A DNA stretch of 64,000 bases from Syngnathus acus (Eukaryota > Chordata > Actinopteri > Syngnathiformes > Syngnathidae), in assembly GCF_901709675.1 (NCBI RefSeq), contig NC_051101.1:9692501-9756500 (forward strand). Reading direction: 5' to 3'. A program made the position numbers and the translations under genes. The notes under the pieces are model-generated. The model worked only from the letters and a program-made list of their open reading frames with translations, was not told the DNA's origin and searched no databases. This document shows, piece after piece, positions 60,869 through 64,000 of this stretch. The first letter of the stretch is position 1. Every line of letters begins with the position of its first letter.

Positions 60869-64000
<3,132 letters not shown>

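Overview
This window is vertebrate nuclear DNA, almost certainly from a teleost fish. Small exons with GT/AG introns lie in a large AT-rich non-coding background. That background carries teleost-style tRNA-derived SINEs, hAT-type non-autonomous transposons, dinucleotide repeats and long homopolymers. The two genes were identified by reading spliced exons. A percomorph (perhaps a syngnathid) is possible from the repeat flavour, but I cannot prove it.

Layout: (1) 1-19,000 is non-coding upstream sequence with one SINE, one hAT MITE with an 8-bp target duplication, one MITE flanked by TA, and no exon I can support. (2) 19,000-51,220, plus strand, is a complete Kirrel/Neph-family cell-adhesion gene (best name kirrel3l, with some KIRREL2-like features). 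It has 15 coding exons (2,268 nt, 755 aa), a CpG-rich first exon and a 19.9-kb first intron. (3) 51,220-59,900 is the spacer between two convergent genes. It holds three tandem ~1.72-kb units, each with a tRNA-Glu(CTC)-like sequence followed by a long array of TTAGGG-variant hexamers that ends in a head-to-head GGGTTAACCC junction with a short CCCTAA arm. The block is bracketed by inverted repeats, one pair being 220 bp with a single mismatch. Those repeats contain CCAAT, TGACGTCA and AAAATGGCGG motifs. (4) 60,869-64,000, minus strand, is the 3' part of matriptase (st14): three LDL-receptor class A repeats (the first partial) and a complete trypsin-like protease domain. The 5' part (TM, SEA, CUB domains) lies beyond the window.

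The two genes work separately. Kirrel proteins are homophilic/heterophilic Ig adhesion molecules at cell junctions and synapses. Matriptase is a membrane-anchored epithelial serine protease. Human KIRREL3 and ST14 both map to 11q24, so their proximity here looks like conserved synteny. The most unusual part of the window is the telomere-like/tRNA-like satellite and its inverted flanks between the two 3' ends.
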